Assembly (NCBI GenBank): GCA_003161495.1
Contig: PMOP01000152.1
Coordinates: 1 to 7,828, forward strand
DNA: 7,828 nucleotides
Reading direction: 5' to 3'
Source: Acidobacteriota bacterium
GTDB taxonomy: Bacteria > Acidobacteriota > Terriglobia > Acidiferrales > UBA7541
A program made the position numbers and the translations under genes. Position 1 is the stretch's first letter. Every line of letters starts with the position of its first letter. Positions 5,867 through 7,828 of this stretch are shown piece after piece. Under the pieces are notes generated by a model that saw only the letters and a list, made by a program, of their open reading frames with translations, was not told the origin of the DNA and searched no databases.

Positions 5867-7453
5867 CGTGAGGCTTTCTCCATCTCTAGCTCTGTCCAAA
5901 TCGCGGAGAGCACCGGACCGCGATGGTTTGTCGCGGGCGATCTCGACGGATTCTTCGGTTTATTTTTCAGCGGCTTTCCCGACCTGCTGCTGATCGCCAG
6001 TCTCACGCCGCTTTGCGGTCTCCCTCAACAATTGGTCACCGGCCGCATTTTACCGGCGGTGGCGTTTTCCATCCTTTTCGGCAACTTGTTCTATGCCTGG
6101 CAGGCGCACCGGTTGGCGCGTCTTTCCGGCCGCGACGATGTGACCGCGATCCCCTTCGGCATCAATACTCCCACGATTTTCGCCTACATTTCCCTGATCA
6201 TGCTTCCTGTCTACGAGCGCACGCATGACGCAAATCTGGCCTGGCACATGGGAATTTTCGCGAGCCTCGTGAGCGGCATCGTGCAATCCGCAAGCGCGTT
6301 CTGCATCGATTGGCTGCGCCGCACCACGCCTCTCGCCGCGCTGCTCTGCCCCTTGGCGGGCCTGGCGCTGGCTTTTCTCTGCCTGGGATTTATTTTTGGA
6401 ATTTTTCAGACGCCGGCGGTGGCGCTGCTGCCCGCGGTGATTCTGCTTGCAACGTACGGTTCACGAATGCGCCTGCCTTGGCGCATTCCGTCGGGCCTCG
6501 TGGCTATGGTAGTCGGCGGCATCCTCGTCATGCTTCTCAGGGTTTTCCATTTGTACCATCTGCCCCCGCAGCCGCCGCTTCTTCCTCCGGGAATTTATTT
6601 GCCCAGGCCGGTGAACCTGTACCGGATTATCGTAACCGGCGAAGGCTGGCGGTACGCGTCCATTTTTTTGCCCCTGAGTTTGCTCGACACCATCGTTTCT
6701 CTTCAGATATTGGAAAGCGTCAAGCTGGCCGGCGATGACTATCCGACTAAACCGTCCCTGCTGGTAAACGGATTGGCGACGCTGGTAGGCGCGGCCCTGG
6801 GCAGCGCGTTTCCTACCACTCTCTATATTGGCCACAACGCGCATAAAGCCAACGGCGCAAGAATCGGGTATTCCATTCTGGGCGGTGTAGCCAGCGCCGC
6901 GCTCTGCTTGACGGGACTAGTTCCCGCGGTATTGCGTTTCATCCCGCTGGAAGTGGTCGCATTTGTTGTGGTCTGGTTCGGCCTGGCGATGGTCGCGCAA
7001 GCATTTCAGGAGGTTCCCGCTACACACACCGTCGCGATTGCCTTGGGAATTGTGCCCATGCTGGCGCAGTGGGTCACGCAAATCGTGGATCTGGCCATCC
7101 GCAAATCAGGCGCCGATTGGATGTCAGTCGCCCCACGGTTCGGCGGCGAACTGGCGATTTACGGCATGATCGCGCTCGGCCAGGGAGCGCTGCTTGTGTC
7201 GATGATCTGGGCCGCCGCGCTCGTGTGGATCATCGAGCGCCGCTTCCTGCAAGCATCCGCGTGGATGCTGGTTGCCGCTGCCCTGTCCTGCTTCGGCTTG
7301 ATCCACGCGTACCAACTGAGCCCGCAAGGCATCGAAAATCGCCTCGGCTGGTGGGTCGCCCCGGAATTCACCCTGAGCTATCTTGCGGCGGCGATATTTC
7401 TTCTAGCCTGTTACGCCTATGCGCGAAACACGCCCACGGCATTTGTAAATTAA
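5867..7453 (+). CDS. NCS2-like permease (nucleobase transporter type), start unresolved
   Basis: A polytopic inner-membrane protein of up to 528 codons, rich in hydrophobic segments (roughly 11-13 membrane spans). It resembles xanthine/uracil permeases of the NCS2 family. Recognisable blocks are PRWFVAGDLDGFFGLFFSG, GRILPAVAFSILFGNLFYAW, DDVTAIPFGINTPTIFAYI, and FPTTLYIGHNAHKANGAR with GYSILGG, the last where NCS2 proteins carry substrate-site motifs. Transport by cation symport is inferred, and the substrate is unknown. The start is a problem. The frame is open from 5867, after a TGA at 5864-5866, and similarity clearly begins by about 5918. No ATG, GTG or TTG occurs in frame until TTG 6032, which would delete the first membrane span. 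ATGs at 5857 (overlapping the Rieske stop) and 5863 are in another frame that ends after MTMT. A 1-nt indel near 5865 would restore a normal N-terminus, so this is either a sequencing error, a frameshift or a non-canonical start. Confidence 0.78.
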   Translation, partial: REAFSISSSVQIAESTGPRWFVAGDLDGFFGLFFSGFPDLLLIASLTPLCGLPQQLVTGRILPAVAFSILFGNLFYAWQAHRLARLSGRDDVTAIPFGINTPTIFAYISLIMLPVYERTHDANLAWHMGIFASLVSGIVQSASAFCIDWLRRTTPLAALLCPLAGLALAFLCLGFIFGIFQTPAVALLPAVILLATYGSRMRLPWRIPSGLVAMVVGGILVMLLRVFHLYHLPPQPPLLPPGIYLPRPVNLYRIIVTGEGWRYASIFLPLSLLDTIVSLQILESVKLAGDDYPTKPSLLVNGLATLVGAALGSAFPTTLYIGHNAHKANGARIGYSILGGVASAALCLTGLVPAVLRFIPLEVVAFVVVWFGLAMVAQAFQEVPATHTVAIALGIVPMLAQWVTQIVDLAIRKSGADWMSVAPRFGGELAIYGMIALGQGALLVSMIWAAALVWIIERRFLQASAWMLVAAALSCFGLIHAYQLSPQGIENRLGWWVAPEFTLSYLAAAIFLLACYAYARNTPTAFVN

Positions 7454-7510
7454 AGTGAATTGAAAAAGAGATGCGCGCATAATTGGAGTGGACTATTTTA
7501 TGTGCCGATT

Positions 7511-7744
7511 ATGAAGACCAATATCACCGTCAAGCTTGACTCCGAACTGCTCCGTCAAGCACGAATCATGGCCGCAGAGGAAGGCACTTCAATAAGCGGT
7601 TTCCTCGTTTCAAAGCTTGAGGAACTTGTCCGTCAACGCAAAAGCTACGCTCGATCCAAGAAGCGCGCCTTGGCTCGCCTGCGCAGTTGTACACATCATG
7701 GTTGGGTCCGCCCCGCCTCCCGAGACGAACTTCACGAGCGATAA
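7511..7744 (+). CDS. Ribbon-helix-helix antitoxin, VapB-like
   Basis: A 77-aa protein with a ribbon-helix-helix DNA-binding domain: strand NITVKLD (4-10), helix SELLRQARIMAAEEG (11-25), then helix SISGFLVSKLEELVRQ (27-42). A basic stretch (KSYARSKKRALARLR, 44-58) and a WVRPASRDELHER tail (65-77) follow; such tails bind the PIN toxin in VapB proteins. ATG 7511 begins just before the ribbon; a TTG at 7460 would add 17 unrelated residues. No SD precedes ATG 7511 closely. Instead a four-codon frame (ATG 7500 to TGA 7514) ends across this start, so translation may be coupled or leaderless. A toxin would be expected right after the stop, but the remaining 84 bp show no PIN start. It is either an orphan antitoxin or its partner lies beyond the window. 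Confidence 0.8.
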   Translation: MKTNITVKLDSELLRQARIMAAEEGTSISGFLVSKLEELVRQRKSYARSKKRALARLRSCTHHGWVRPASRDELHER

Positions 7745-7802
7745 AGCGTTCGCGCCTCGATTTAATTCCAAAGATTCAGATCGATCCGCTTCTCATTTGC
7801 CC

Positions 7803-7820
7803 GGCTGCATTCCCGCAGCC
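7803..7820. repeat. Hairpin GGCTGC / GCAGCC near the right edge
   Basis: GGCTGC (7803-7808) and GCAGCC (7815-7820) form a perfect 6-bp stem around a 6-nt loop, 58 bp after the antitoxin stop. No T-run follows on the plus strand before the window ends, and the sequence could equally be coding on the minus strand. It is a possible transcript-end structure only. Confidence 0.25.
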
Positions 7821-7828
7821 TTGTATGC

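Noticed and set aside
7793..7828. A 12-codon minus-strand stretch ending in AYKAAGMQPGK and a stop at the right edge
   Set aside because: It reads like a plausible protein C-terminus, but it is too short to support a gene call from this window alone.
1..7828. CRISPR arrays, tRNA or rRNA genes, insertion sequences
   Set aside because: No regularly spaced direct repeats, no recognisable RNA gene sequence and no transposase-like frame were seen by eye.

Overview
The window reads as a stretch of bacterial chromosome with moderate GC content, most likely from an Acidobacteriota member (Terriglobia-like). This placement is inferred from remembered protein resemblance, not from a marker gene. Two proteins look like families I associate with acidobacterial genomes: the 126-aa protein at 551-931 and the zinc-ribbon PilZ protein at 1215-2051. 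Short genes in several small operons, SD-like sites and ATGA/GTGA stop-start overlaps are all typical of bacteria. I see no rRNA, tRNA, CRISPR array or transposase.

Layout. (1) 1-931, minus strand: the first ~76 codons of pyruvate carboxylase, cut by the window edge, preceded by a 320-bp gap with two inverted repeats, then a small single-domain protein of unknown function. (2) 932-2695, plus strand: a divergent intergenic region, a PilZ-type protein carrying a four-cysteine zinc ribbon, then a two-gene DUF433/DUF5615 toxin-antitoxin-like pair joined by an ATGA overlap. (3) 2801-4615, minus strand: a Phd/VapB-type antitoxin and PIN toxin (vapBC-like, GTGA overlap), followed 10 nt later by a DUF2252 kinase-fold protein. 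A perfect 19-nt palindrome sits on the -10 box of this operon. (4) 4865-7744, plus strand: a Rieske non-heme iron oxygenase, a polytopic NCS2-like permease directly behind it, and a ribbon-helix-helix antitoxin with no toxin visible before the window ends.

How the genes fit together. The pyruvate carboxylase is core metabolism (anaplerosis). The PilZ protein suggests c-di-GMP output. The Rieske oxygenase and permease are contiguous and probably form an uptake-plus-oxidation unit for a small ring compound; the substrate cannot be read from sequence. Three separate toxin-antitoxin-type loci lie within about 5.6 kb, so this is an accessory-rich segment.

The points most worth a second look are: the permease N-terminus, which is clearly coding upstream of any usable in-frame start and suggests a 1-nt frameshift or a non-canonical start; the DUF2252 protein placed in a vapBC operon; the operator palindrome over the vapBC -10; and the Rieske/permease pairing. 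I did not find a convincing wholly new system.
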